Source: Fodinibacter sp045807225 | Lineage (GTDB): Bacteria > Actinomycetota > Actinomycetes > Actinomycetales > Dermatophilaceae | DNA length: 64,000 nucleotides | Direction of reading: 5' to 3' | NCBI GenBank assembly: GCA_045807225.1 | Contig: JBJMHU010000061.1 | Location: 1 to 64,000 of the forward strand | Part shown: positions 28,402 to 36,729 of the stretch, piece after piece | Position numbering within the stretch: the first letter of the stretch is position 1 | How the letters are laid out: each line of letters begins with the position of its first letter | The notes under the pieces: generated by a model | Seen by the model: the letters and a program-made list of their open reading frames with translations, nothing else | What the model was told of the DNA's origin: nothing | Databases searched by the model: none | Translations under genes and position numbers: made by a program

Positions 28402-29361
28402 TCAGGCCGCCAGGGGCACTCCCAGCCCGATGAGGTCGCGCATCAGGGCGACCGGTTCGTGTCGCACCTCGTACGCGGTGCACCGGATGACGATGCGCCG
28501 GTCCGAGGTCAGACCCCGGTGCCTCTGCACGTCGGCCGTGTAGGCGTCGACGTCGAGGTGGAATGCGCCGTCGATCTCGAGCACCAGAACCCGGCCGTCG
28601 GCCAGCTGCCACTCGCAGTCGGTGTACCTCAGCCGACCGGACCGGTCCCGGCGCCGCTGCTGCCGACGAGGAGGCGCCAGACCCCAAGCGCGGCAGAGAC
28701 GGAGCACGTCGATCTCGGCCAGTGACTGCGACCCACCGGCCACGTCGGCCAGCAGCTCACGGATGGCCGCGGCACGGCGGAGGGGGCGTAGCGTGCGGGT
28801 CCACTCGAGCAGGTTCGCAGGTGTGGTCAGCTGCTGCTGCACGGTGGCGGTGACGGCTCCGAGTGCCGTGCGGGTGGAATCCTCGTGAGCGGCGAACAGC
28901 AGGACGGCCGGTTCAATCCGGGCCGACCTGGGTGCCCGAGCGGGATGCCGCATAGCCGCCAATGAGCGCCTGGTTCGGAAGTAGCGGACCCCCTCGATGG
29001 GATCGAACGAGAGCTCCTGGTCGACCAGGACGGTCACTTCCTCGCGTCTCCAGTTCCTCATCCCCATCTGCTCAGCCGCGGTCAGGCCGCCGAGGAGTGC
29101 CTGTGGCCCGGCATGCTCGACCGCAACCCAGAGCCGCTGTGCCCGCGACAGTGGCCCTGTGGTCGTCGTGAAGACGGAGTGAGTGCGCTCGGCCCATCGA
29201 CCGGCCCGGACCTGGTTCCTCACGAACCCGCGGGTCACCGCCAGCTCGCGCAGCGTCGCCTCCGAGAGCACCCCGCACTGGCTCTCGGCGACCTCTTGCC
29301 ACGGTCTCCCCACGGCGGGAAGTCTGCTCGGATCGGCCGACCCGGCCGCGAAGTTCTCCAC
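28402..29361 (-). CDS. DUF559 (Vsr-like endonuclease) protein with AbiEi-like N-terminus
   Basis: A 319-residue protein. The N-terminal part (about 15-90) resembles the winged AbiEi-antitoxin-like region: GVLSEATLRELAVTRGFVRN and an RAGRWAERTHSVFT wing. The C-terminal ~90 residues match DUF559, a Vsr/PD-(D/E)XK-like nuclease fold: DCEWQLADGRVLVLEIDGAFHL (Glu, Asp and Glu-x-Asp residues) and RRIVIRCTAYEVRHEP. Solo genes of this type are common in actinobacteria and have no assigned function. The GTG at 29361 is chosen because the frame upstream is the translated palindrome. The gene is bracketed by two palindromic repeats on each side and lies opposite to its neighbours, as an inserted unit would. 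Confidence 0.8.
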   Translation of the reverse strand: MENFAAGSADPSRLPAVGRPWQEVAESQCGVLSEATLRELAVTRGFVRNQVRAGRWAERTHSVFTTTTGPLSRAQRLWVAVEHAGPQALLGGLTAAEQMGMRNWRREEVTVLVDQELSFDPIEGVRYFRTRRSLAAMRHPARAPRSARIEPAVLLFAAHEDSTRTALGAVTATVQQQLTTPANLLEWTRTLRPLRRAAAIRELLADVAGGSQSLAEIDVLRLCRAWGLAPPRRQQRRRDRSGRLRYTDCEWQLADGRVLVLEIDGAFHLDVDAYTADVQRHRGLTSDRRIVIRCTAYEVRHEPVALMRDLIGLGVPLAA

Positions 29362-29369
29362 AGGCCCGA

Positions 29370-29415
29370 GTTGGGTGCTCAGGTGGTCGCCGGAGCAGCC
29401 CTCTGAGCACCCAAC
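29370..29415 (+). repeat. 46-bp palindromic repeat, copy 3
   Basis: Starts GTTGGGTGCTCAGGTGGTCG and ends TGAGCACCCAAC. With flanking bases the stem is 17 bp (29366-29382 with 29403-29419), the most perfect of the four copies. It sits 8 bases upstream of the DUF559 start. Confidence 0.88.
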
Positions 29416-29431
29416 TCGGGGCACCTCGCGG

Positions 29432-29477
29432 GTTGGGTGCTCAGGTGGTCGCCGGGGCAGCCGTTTCAGCACCCGTC
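29432..29477 (+). repeat. 46-bp palindromic repeat, copy 4
   Basis: Starts GTTGGGTGCTCAGGTGGTCG, identical to copy 3 for its first 24 bases; the right arm has decayed to CAGCACCCGTC. It lies 18 bases before the start of the FAD-oxidase gene. Confidence 0.85.
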
Positions 29478-29495
29478 TCTGGGAGAGTGGGCCGC

Positions 29496-30860
29496 ATGGA
29501 CGATGCCGTCGCCGAGCTGGTGGGGCTGCTGCCCGAGGGGGTGGTGGTCACTACCCCGGATGCCGTGGAGAAGTACCGCTTCGACTGGACGCACGACGCC
29601 ACGGCCGGCGCTCCGCTGGCCGCGGTGCGGGTCGAGACCGCCGCCCACGTGCAGGCGACGATGCGCTGGGCGAGCCGGCACGGCATCCCCGTCGTGCCGC
29701 GAGGCGCCGGCTCGGGACTCTCGGGCGGTGCGCTCGCCGTCGACGGCGGCATCGTGCTGTCGACCGAGCGGATGCGCTCCATCGAGATCGACACCGCCAG
29801 CCGGGTGGCCGTGGTCGAGCCCGGCGCCCTCAACGTGGAGGTCAAGCGGGCGGCGGCGGCCGAGGGCCTCTGGTACCCGCCCGACCCCAGCTCGTACGAG
29901 ATCTGCTCGATCGGCGGCAACATCGCCACCAACGCCGGGGGCCTGTGCTGCGTGAAGTACGGCGTCACGACGGACTACGTGCTGGGCCTCGACGTGGTGC
30001 TCGCCGACGGCACCCTGCTCACCCTCGGCGGCAAGCGGGTCAAGGACGTCGCGGGGTTGCCGCTGCTCAAGCTCTTCGTCGGGTCCGAGGGCACCCTGGG
30101 CATCGTCACGAGGGCGACGCTGCGCCTGGTGCCCGCGCAGGCCCCGCGGTCGACGGTCGTGGCCACCTTCCCGACCGTCGCCGCCGCGGCGGCCGCCGTC
30201 ATCGAGCTGGGCCGCACGGTGCGCGCCTCGCTGGTCGAGCTGATGGACCACGCCTCGATCAATGCGGTCGAGGACTTCCGGGCGATGGGCCTGGACCGGG
30301 ATGCCGGTGCGCTGCTCCTCATCCAGTCCGACGCCCCGGGCCCCTCCCGCGCCGACGAGGTGGCCGTGGCCACCGCGGCGTGCGAGGTGTCCGGCGCCAA
30401 GGTGGTCTTCGCCACCGACGACCCCGACGAGGGTGAGCTGTTCGTGCAGGCGCGGCGGCTGCACTTCACGGCCATCGAGACCCGCGGGTCGGTGCTGCCC
30501 GAGGACGTCGGGGTGCCGATCCCGAACCTGCCGGCCCTGCTCGCCGCCGTCGAGGCCATCGCGGTGCGGCACGACCTGGAGATCCCGGTGGTGGCCCACG
30601 CCGGCGACGGCAACACCCACCCGGCGATCATCTACGACCCCGGCGACCCGGAGGCCGAGGCCCGCGCCCGGCTCGCCTTCGACGAGATCATGGCGACGGC
30701 CATCGAGCTCGGCGGCACGATCACCGGCGAGCACGGGGTGGGCCGGCTCAAGGTCGGCTCGCTCGCCGCACAGCTCGGCCCGGACGTCATGGCCCTCACC
30801 CGTCGGGTCAAGTACGCCCTCGACCCACGCGGCATCCTCAACCCCGGAGCCGGCTTCTGA
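29496..30860 (+). CDS. FAD-linked oxidase, glycolate/D-lactate oxidase GlcD type
   Basis: A 454-residue flavoprotein of the VAO/PCMH family. The FAD-binding N-domain has PRGAGSGLSGGAL (residues about 68-80) and SIGGNIATNAGG. The C-terminal FAD-oxidase domain has VVAHAGDGNTHPAI and ITGEHGVGRLK, both conserved in GlcD and D-lactate dehydrogenases. It oxidises a 2-hydroxy acid in the cytoplasm, probably passing electrons to an Fe-S partner; no glcE or glcF gene is adjacent. The ATG at 29496 follows GGGAGAG at 29481-29487. Confidence 0.9.
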   Translation: MDDAVAELVGLLPEGVVVTTPDAVEKYRFDWTHDATAGAPLAAVRVETAAHVQATMRWASRHGIPVVPRGAGSGLSGGALAVDGGIVLSTERMRSIEIDTASRVAVVEPGALNVEVKRAAAAEGLWYPPDPSSYEICSIGGNIATNAGGLCCVKYGVTTDYVLGLDVVLADGTLLTLGGKRVKDVAGLPLLKLFVGSEGTLGIVTRATLRLVPAQAPRSTVVATFPTVAAAAAAVIELGRTVRASLVELMDHASINAVEDFRAMGLDRDAGALLLIQSDAPGPSRADEVAVATAACEVSGAKVVFATDDPDEGELFVQARRLHFTAIETRGSVLPEDVGVPIPNLPALLAAVEAIAVRHDLEIPVVAHAGDGNTHPAIIYDPGDPEAEARARLAFDEIMATAIELGGTITGEHGVGRLKVGSLAAQLGPDVMALTRRVKYALDPRGILNPGAGF

Positions 30861-30972
30861 GCCGGCGCGCGGCCACCCGAAACCTCCCTGTCACGCAGCC
30901 GCAGGTCGGCCTCCAACGGACCTAAAGTCAGTGGGCTGGCCGAAAACAGCGGCCCCCACCAAGGAGTTCTCC

Positions 30973-31224
30973 ATGTACATCGGACTCGGCATCTTCCTGT
31001 TGGTCGTCGGCGCGATCCTCTACTTCGCCGTACCCGACACCCAGCTCGCCGGCATCGACCTGACGACCGTGGGCATCATCCTCATGGTCGCCGGCGTGCT
31101 CGCCATCATCCTGTCGTTCCTCGCAACCCGGCGCCGCCCGGTCGGCTACACCACGACCCGCGAGAGCCAGGTCGACCCGGCCAGCGGGTCGCGCGTCGAC
31201 CGCACGGACGTCGACCCCCGCTGA
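30973..31224 (+). CDS. Small two-helix membrane protein (DUF6458-like)
   Basis: An 83-residue protein with two membrane helices (GLGIFLLVVGAILYFAV and TVGIILMVAGVLAIILSFL) and a short charged cytoplasmic tail. The layout and the small TGIDLTTVG-like turn (AGIDLTTVG) match DUF6458; its function is unknown. An AAGGAG ribosome-binding site lies at 30961-30966 and a -10-like TAAAGT at 30923-30928. It stands alone and ends in a strong shared terminator. Confidence 0.82.
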   Translation: MYIGLGIFLLVVGAILYFAVPDTQLAGIDLTTVGIILMVAGVLAIILSFLATRRRPVGYTTTRESQVDPASGSRVDRTDVDPR

Positions 31225-31268
31225 CCGCACGAGCACGGCATCGCGGATGCCGTCGCCGCACCGAACGC

Positions 31269-31303
31269 CGAACGGCCCACCCCTGCGCGGGGTGGGCCGT
31301 TCG
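31269..31303. terminator. Bidirectional terminator between DUF6458 and fadE
   Basis: A 15-bp perfect stem (31269-31283 with 31289-31303) and a 5-base loop. It is 45 bases past the DUF6458 stop and 20 bases past the fadE stop, so it serves both converging genes. Confidence 0.85.
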
Positions 31304-31322
31304 GTGTCCTGGGGGTGTCGGC

Positions 31323-33194
31323 TCAGAACGCCGACTCGGGCACGTCCATGAGGAGGGAGTCGGTGGCCTCGGCCATGGCGCGCTCGGCGGTGAGCCGGGG
31401 CAGCACCTGCCGGGCGTAGAACTGGGCCGCGGCCACCTTGCCCTCGTAGAAGTCCTTGTCCTTGCCGGAGGCGCCGGCAGCCAGGGCGTCGAGCGCCACA
31501 GCGGCCTGGCGCAGCAGCAGCCAGCCGACGACGAGGTCACCGGCACCGAGCAGCAGGCGCGAGGTGTTCTGGCCGACGGTGTAGAGGTTGGTGACCTCGC
31601 CACCGTTGCGCGGGTCGCTCTTCATCAGCTCGCCGACCATGAAGCCCAGGATGCCCTGCACGTCCTCCAGGCCCTGGCCGAGCAGCTCGCGGTCGTGGTC
31701 GAGGCGGCCCTCGTGGCCGCCGAGGTCCTTGGCGAACTCCTGCATCTGGGTGGACAGGTAGGTGAGCGCCTGGCCCTTGTCCTTGACGATCTTGCGGAAG
31801 AAGAAGTCCAGGCCCTGGATGGCGGTGGTGCCCTCGTAGAGGGTGTCGATCTTGGCGTCGCGCACGTACTGCTCGACCGGGTAGTCCTGGAGGAAGCCCG
31901 AGCCCCCGAAGGTCTGCAGCGACTCGGTGCCCAGCAGCACCCAGGCCCGCTCGGAGCCCAGGCCCTTGACGATCGGCAGCAGGAGGTCGTTGACCCGGCT
32001 GGCGATGTCGGCGGCCGAGCCGCGCTCGAACTCCATCGAGCCCGTCGAGAGCAGGTGCTGGTCGACGATGTCCTGCTGGCTCGCGGTGAAGAGCACCAGT
32101 GCGCGCAGGCCCTCGGAGTAGGCCTTCTGGGTCATCAGCGACCGGCGCACGTCGGGGTGGTGGGTGATGGTGACGCGCGGGGCGGCCTTGTCGGTGGACT
32201 GGGTGAGGTCGGCGCCCTGCACGCGCTGCTTGGCGTAGTCGAGGGCGTTGAGGTAGCCGGTCGACAGGGTGGCGATGGCCTTGGTGCCCACCATCATCCG
32301 GGCGTTCTCGATGACGTGGAACATCTGGGCGATGCCGTCGTGCACGTCGCCCAGCAGGGTGCCGACGGCAGGCCGCTCACCACCGAAGGTGAGCTCGCAG
32401 GTCGTGGAGGCCTTCAGGCCCATCTTCTTCTCGACGTTGGTGACGTAGACGCCGTTGCGCTCGCCGAGCTCACCTGTCGCGAGGTCGACGGCGTACTTGG
32501 GAAGGATGAACAGCGACAGGCCCTTGGTGCCCGGGCCGGCCCCCTCGGGGCGGGCGAGCACGAAGTGCACGACGTTGTCGACCATGTCGCTCTCGGCGCT
32601 GGTGATGAAGCGCTTGACGCCGTCGATGGTCCAGGTGCCGTCGGCGTTCTGGGTCGCCCTGGTGCGGCCGGCGCCGACGTCGGAACCGGCATCCGGCTCG
32701 GTCAGCACCATCGTGCAGTGCCAGTTGTTCTCGACGATCCAGTGCGCGAGCTTCTTCTGGTCGTCGTTGCCGAGGGCGTACAGCAGCTTGGCGAAGCCGT
32801 AGGAGGCCGCGAACATCGCCACGGCCGGGTTCGAGCCGAGCAGCATCTCGTTGACGGCCCAGCGCAGGCTCGGGGGAGCCACGGTGCCGCCCAGCTCCTC
32901 GTTGAGGTCGATGGCCCAGAAGCCGCTGTCGCGGTAGGCGTTGAACGACTTCGTGAACGACGCCGGCATCGTCACGGCCTGGGTCTGCGGGTCGTAGGCC
33001 GGCGGGTGGCGGTCGCCGTCCTGGAAGGACTCGGCCAGCTCGTTCTCGGCCAGGCGGGCGACCTCCTTGAGCATCTCGCGGGCGGTGTCGGCGTCGATGG
33101 CCTCGTACGGGCCGGAGCCCAGCACGTCACCTCGGCCGAGCACCTCGAAGAGGGTGAACTCGATGTCGCGCAGGTTGCTCTTGTAGTGGCCCAT
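31323..33194 (-). CDS. fadE5: Acyl-CoA dehydrogenase of the FadE5 type
   Basis: A 623-residue acyl-CoA dehydrogenase with the extra C-terminal domain typical of the mycobacterial FadE5 group (about 610 residues). It introduces the first double bond in beta-oxidation and reduces ETF. The FAD region reads CTMVLTEPDAGSDVGAGRT; KRFITSAESDMVDNVVHFV follows, and the catalytic Glu lies in LYEGTTAIQGLDFFFRK. The ATG at 33194 follows GGAGGA with a 7-base gap. Upstream are a 16-bp imperfect palindrome and a motif that recurs before etfD, suggesting lipid-responsive control. The symbol is by similarity to the mycobacterial gene. Confidence 0.88.
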   Translation of the reverse strand: MGHYKSNLRDIEFTLFEVLGRGDVLGSGPYEAIDADTAREMLKEVARLAENELAESFQDGDRHPPAYDPQTQAVTMPASFTKSFNAYRDSGFWAIDLNEELGGTVAPPSLRWAVNEMLLGSNPAVAMFAASYGFAKLLYALGNDDQKKLAHWIVENNWHCTMVLTEPDAGSDVGAGRTRATQNADGTWTIDGVKRFITSAESDMVDNVVHFVLARPEGAGPGTKGLSLFILPKYAVDLATGELGERNGVYVTNVEKKMGLKASTTCELTFGGERPAVGTLLGDVHDGIAQMFHVIENARMMVGTKAIATLSTGYLNALDYAKQRVQGADLTQSTDKAAPRVTITHHPDVRRSLMTQKAYSEGLRALVLFTASQQDIVDQHLLSTGSMEFERGSAADIASRVNDLLLPIVKGLGSERAWVLLGTESLQTFGGSGFLQDYPVEQYVRDAKIDTLYEGTTAIQGLDFFFRKIVKDKGQALTYLSTQMQEFAKDLGGHEGRLDHDRELLGQGLEDVQGILGFMVGELMKSDPRNGGEVTNLYTVGQNTSRLLLGAGDLVVGWLLLRQAAVALDALAAGASGKDKDFYEGKVAAAQFYARQVLPRLTAERAMAEATDSLLMDVPESAF

Positions 33195-33217
33195 GGCCGC
33201 GTCCTCCAGTTTGGTCA

Positions 33218-33254
33218 GTGAGCGCTTGCTTACCAGTGTGCTACCCACGGGTAA
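33218..33254 (-). promoter_or_regulatory. Operator region upstream of fadE
   Basis: GTGAGCGCTTGCTTAC (33218-33233) is an imperfect palindrome of the kind bound by TetR-family lipid regulators. CTACCCACGGGTAA (33241-33254) contains a second palindrome, TACCCACGGGTA, and matches 13 of 14 bases upstream of etfD (48769-48782). Confidence 0.55.
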
Positions 33255-33332
33255 CAAATTCAAGCGTTCGTGACGAACCAGCCCGGAACCGGTGCTTGGT
33301 ACGCAGCGGCCGGCCAGCGGCATACTCACCTC

Positions 33333-34520
33333 GTGAGCATCGTCCCCGTGCCGCTGCGCCGACCGGTGGTCGCGCGTGACAGCAGCGAGCACGAGCGCGT
33401 CTCCACCCCGCTCGAGCTCCTCTTCGACCTCGTCTTCGTCGTTGCCATCGCGAGCAACGCCGCCGAGCTGCACCACGGCCTCGCCGAGGCGCACTACGGC
33501 ACGATCGTGGGCTACACGCTCACCTGGTTCGCCATCTGGTGGGCCTGGCTCAACTACACGTGGTACGCCTCGGCCTACGACAACGACGACGTGGTCTTCC
33601 GCCTGCTGACCTTCGTGATCATGGTCGGAGCGCTGTTCCTCGCCGCCGGGGTGCCCGACATCTTCGAGGACGGCCAGTCGGTCACGGTGGTCCTCGGCTA
33701 CGCCATCATGCGGTTCGCGATGGTCGGGCTCTGGCTGCGGGCCGCCGCCGGCCACCCCGAACGCCGCGAGACCGCGCTCTGGTACGCCTGCGGCATCTCC
33801 TTCGTGCAGGTGCTGTGGATCGCCCGGCTCTGGGTGCCCGAGTCGTGGCTCATCCCGTCGTTCCTCCTGCTGGTCGGCCTCGAGCTGCTCGTGCCCGTGC
33901 TCGCCGAGCAGCGCCACGGAGCCACCCCGTTCCACCCGCACCACATCGCCGAGCGCTACGGGCAGCTGACGATCCTCGTGCTCGGCGAGGTCATCCTGTC
34001 GTCGGTCCTGGCGATCCAGCAGGTCATGTCGCCCGAGGGTGGCGGCCTCACCTGGGCCCTGGCGCCGCTCATCGCCGGCGGGCTGCTCATCGTCTTCTCG
34101 CTGTGGTGGATGTACTTCTCGCGCGACCACGCCGGCATCCTGGAGACCCCTCGCGGGGCCTGGGTGTTCGGCTACGGTCACCTGCCGGTGTTCGCCTCGA
34201 TCGCTGCGGTCGGCGCCGCGCTGGCGGCCGCGGTCGACGTCGTCGAGGGTGACGCGGATGCCGGGCCGCGTCCCATCGCGCTCGCCCTCGCCGGGGCCGT
34301 GTCGATCGTCGCGCTCGCCATCTCCGGCTTGCACGCGTTGAGCGACCGCGAGACGGTGGCGACGATGGTTCCGGCGGCGGTGGTCACGGTGCTCTGCCTA
34401 GCGGTGGCGCTGCTGGTGCCCTCCATGGGGGTCGCCGTGCTGCTCATCGGCCTGGTGCTCGCCACGTCGGTGGCGGTGCGCGTCGTCTCGGTGTCGCGCT
34501 CGACGCAGGGGCTGCGCTGA
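33333..34520 (+). CDS. Low-temperature-requirement A (LtrA) family membrane protein
   Basis: A 395-residue protein with about 11-12 membrane helices. The family start is visible: RVSTPLELLFDLVFVVAIASN. HIAERYGQLTILVLGEVIL in the middle is the second LtrA signature. The family was named from a Listeria cold-growth mutant; its activity is unknown. Two GTG codons are possible: 33270 and 33333. The second is preferred because TACTCA (33323-33328) ends 4 bases before it, but the choice is uncertain. The gene is divergent from fadE. Confidence 0.83.
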   Translation: MSIVPVPLRRPVVARDSSEHERVSTPLELLFDLVFVVAIASNAAELHHGLAEAHYGTIVGYTLTWFAIWWAWLNYTWYASAYDNDDVVFRLLTFVIMVGALFLAAGVPDIFEDGQSVTVVLGYAIMRFAMVGLWLRAAAGHPERRETALWYACGISFVQVLWIARLWVPESWLIPSFLLLVGLELLVPVLAEQRHGATPFHPHHIAERYGQLTILVLGEVILSSVLAIQQVMSPEGGGLTWALAPLIAGGLLIVFSLWWMYFSRDHAGILETPRGAWVFGYGHLPVFASIAAVGAALAAAVDVVEGDADAGPRPIALALAGAVSIVALAISGLHALSDRETVATMVPAAVVTVLCLAVALLVPSMGVAVLLIGLVLATSVAVRVVSVSRSTQGLR

Positions 34521-34546
34521 CGGGCGAGGGCGGGACGTCCGCCCCG

Positions 34547-35047
34547 GTGCGGCTGGCACGCCAGGCGCGCGAGGCCGGGGAGCTGTGGAAGGCGCGCGAC
34601 GTGCTGGCCGCGCACGTCGAGGGCAGCCAGGACCCCGAGGCGCTCGTCGAGCTGGGCGAGGTGCTCTTCGAGATGGGCGACCTCCCTCGGGCCGGGGCCG
34701 TCTGGTTCGCTGCCGGGGCCAAGGGCCCGGACGTCGACGCTGCCATCGCCGCCTGGCGCCAGCAGTCGCACGACGACTTCGCCGCGATGTGGGCCGGGCT
34801 GCCGGCATCCGCCCGCTCGCAACCGCGCCCGCGCCGCATCGAGGCCTTGCGCGAGCGAGCCCTGAACTCCGAGGCGGCGACCGTGGCAGAGGTGGCCGCC
34901 GCCGACGAGGCGGCCGGCGCCTCGCCGGACGAGGAGGACGGCGGCTTCGACTTCGCCTGGCTGATCGCCTGGGTGCTGGCCGTGGCGTTCGTGGTGTTGG
35001 CCGCGGTCGGCGCGGTCACGGCGCTCGGCTGGATCTTTCCCGGCTGA
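34547..35047 (+). CDS. DUF6584-like protein with a C-terminal membrane anchor
   Basis: A 166-residue protein. The first ~100 residues are helical and TPR-like (ARDVLAAHVEGSQDPEALVELGEVLFEMGDLPRAGAVWF, given here only as a pattern of paired helices around residues 17-57). A single membrane helix near the C-terminus (LIAWVLAVAFVVLAAVGAVTAL) anchors it. It resembles DUF6584 proteins of unknown function. The GTG at 34547 lies 26 bases after the ltrA stop, and no ribosome-binding site is obvious. Confidence 0.72.
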   Translation: MRLARQAREAGELWKARDVLAAHVEGSQDPEALVELGEVLFEMGDLPRAGAVWFAAGAKGPDVDAAIAAWRQQSHDDFAAMWAGLPASARSQPRPRRIEALRERALNSEAATVAEVAAADEAAGASPDEEDGGFDFAWLIAWVLAVAFVVLAAVGAVTALGWIFPG

Positions 35048-35063
35048 CCGGCCAGCCGGTGGG

Positions 35064-35573
35064 TCAGCCGGTCGCGCGGGCGGTGAGCACCAGCGCCCAC
35101 CCCAGCGTGCCGGTCGCGGCGACCGCGGTCACCGCCCGCAACAGGTTCCAGCGGGCCCAGCCGTCCTCGTCGAAGGCCGAGCGCACTGCGGCGAGGTCGT
35201 CATCCGCCAGGGTGCCGGGCTCGCCGGCGGACTTGACGGCGTCGTTGCGCGGCAGGTGCACCCGCGCCGTCACCACCATCCCCACCAGGTGCAGCACGAG
35301 CGCCGCCGCGACCCAGGGGGCGGCCGGCTCGCCCCAGGTGCGAGCCAGGGCCACCGCGGTGAGCACCGGTGCGCCGAGGAAGCCCGACGCCATGAACCAC
35401 GGGTTCACGATGGCGCGGTCCAGCGACTGGAACCCGGCCACGAAGGTGCGGTCGTCCAGGGCCCGCAGGCCCGGCATCACCGTGTGGGCGTAGAGCACGT
35501 ACACCCCCGCCAGCAGCCCGCTGGTGACCGTGGCGGCCAGCACGCCGGCGAGGGTGAGGGCGGGCCCGGTCAT
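35064..35573 (-). CDS. DUF1772 (anthrone oxygenase-like) membrane protein
   Basis: A 169-residue protein with four membrane helices and the DUF1772 arrangement, including VTSGLLAGVYVLYAHTVMPGL and a His/Arg loop with LPRNDAVKS. Some fungal members are described as anthrone oxygenases, but bacterial ones have no known role. Its ATG overlaps the stop of the upstream UPF0104 gene, so the two are co-translated. It converges on the DUF6584 gene. Confidence 0.8.
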   Translation of the reverse strand: MTGPALTLAGVLAATVTSGLLAGVYVLYAHTVMPGLRALDDRTFVAGFQSLDRAIVNPWFMASGFLGAPVLTAVALARTWGEPAAPWVAAALVLHLVGMVVTARVHLPRNDAVKSAGEPGTLADDDLAAVRSAFDEDGWARWNLLRAVTAVAATGTLGWALVLTARATG

Positions 35574-36700
35574 TCGTCGAGGCTGGAGGTGGCGCTCGGG
35601 CCGCGAGAGTTCAGCGGGCGCCGCCACGAGGTCGACATCCGCCAGTAGAGGTAGGTGACCAGGCCGATCGGGATGGGGACCAGGAACGTCGCGATGCGGT
35701 AGAGCAGCACGGCAGCCAGCACGGCCGCCTCGTCGGAGGCGGGCAGCCCGTGGCCCAGCACGCCCACGAGCACCACCTCGGCCACGCCCAGGCCGCCGGG
35801 GGTGGGGATGAGCAGTGACGCGAAGGTCACCAGCCCCCAGGCCACGAGGATGACGGCCCACGAGATCGTCTCCCGGTCCAGTCCCTGCATCCGCACGCAG
35901 AGGCCGAGCACCAGCACCACGGTGAGCTGGGAGACGAGCATCGTCACGGTCAGCCGCCCCCAGCAGAGGCGGAGCAGCCGCACCATCTGGGTGCGGAACA
36001 GCGGCAGCCCCTCGGTCAGCCCGGGGTCCGGGATGCGGGTGACGCGGCGGCGAAGGGAGCCCACCAACCGGTCGCACCGGGCGCCCAGCCGGCGCGCGAA
36101 GCGCTCGCTGCGCAGGATGAGCGTGAGCAGCACGATCGCCAGCGCCACCAGGGCGGTGAGCCCGAGGGCCACCCACACCACCCACGGCGGGCCCCAGCCC
36201 TGCAGCACCACGGCGACCAGGCCCATCGCCAGCAGCGCGTACTTCATCAGCTGCGACCAGGTGCCGGTGACCAGCACCTCCGAGGTGGTGTCACCCAGGG
36301 TGAAGCCCCACGAGCGCAGCATGGCGTAGTTCAGGCCCGTCGCGACCGCGCCGCCCTCGGGCACGGTGTTCGACAGGGCCGCACCAGCGGTGTTCGTGAC
36401 CCCGGCCTCGCGGACCTTCAGCCCGGGCAGGGCGACGATGATCGGCGGCCAGTTGGTGGCGAGGTTGACCAGGCCGAGCACGATCGAGGCGACCAGCATC
36501 GGTGCCGTGATGAGGGCGATGGCCGTGGTCAGGTCGTCGGTCTGCAGGTTGGTCAGCAGGTACCAGACCGCGAGCGCGACCACGCCGTAGCTGAGGAAAC
36601 CGGAGAAGATCCGGCGGCCGACCGAGCGTGGCCGGTCATCGGGCAGTGCGGTGTCGCCGAGCGGGCCGCCCGGCTCGGTCGTCCCAACGCTCTCGGTCAC
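35570..36700 (-). CDS. Lysylphosphatidylglycerol-synthase-like (UPF0104/YbhN) membrane protein
   Basis: A 376-residue protein with about 8 membrane helices, matching the flippase-like membrane region of MprF (LPG_synthase_TM). LSNTVPEGGAVATGLNYAMLRSWG and LLIPTPGGLGVAEVVLVGVL are the two conserved stretches of the family. It lacks the cytosolic aminoacyl-transferase domain of MprF, so lipid translocation rather than synthesis is the likely role; this is inference. It lies 29 bases downstream of the carboxypeptidase gene on the same strand, consistent with an envelope function. Confidence 0.83.
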   Translation of the reverse strand: MTESVGTTEPGGPLGDTALPDDRPRSVGRRIFSGFLSYGVVALAVWYLLTNLQTDDLTTAIALITAPMLVASIVLGLVNLATNWPPIIVALPGLKVREAGVTNTAGAALSNTVPEGGAVATGLNYAMLRSWGFTLGDTTSEVLVTGTWSQLMKYALLAMGLVAVVLQGWGPPWVVWVALGLTALVALAIVLLTLILRSERFARRLGARCDRLVGSLRRRVTRIPDPGLTEGLPLFRTQMVRLLRLCWGRLTVTMLVSQLTVVLVLGLCVRMQGLDRETISWAVILVAWGLVTFASLLIPTPGGLGVAEVVLVGVLGHGLPASDEAAVLAAVLLYRIATFLVPIPIGLVTYLYWRMSTSWRRPLNSRGPSATSSLDE

Positions 36701-36729
36701 GCCGCGAGCCTAGGCCCAGGCGGCCGCCC

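Noticed and set aside
28285..29477. Insertion sequence with terminal inverted repeats
   Set aside because: There is no transposase, and the palindromes are internal hairpins repeated twice per side, not a single pair of terminal repeats; no target-site duplication is evident.
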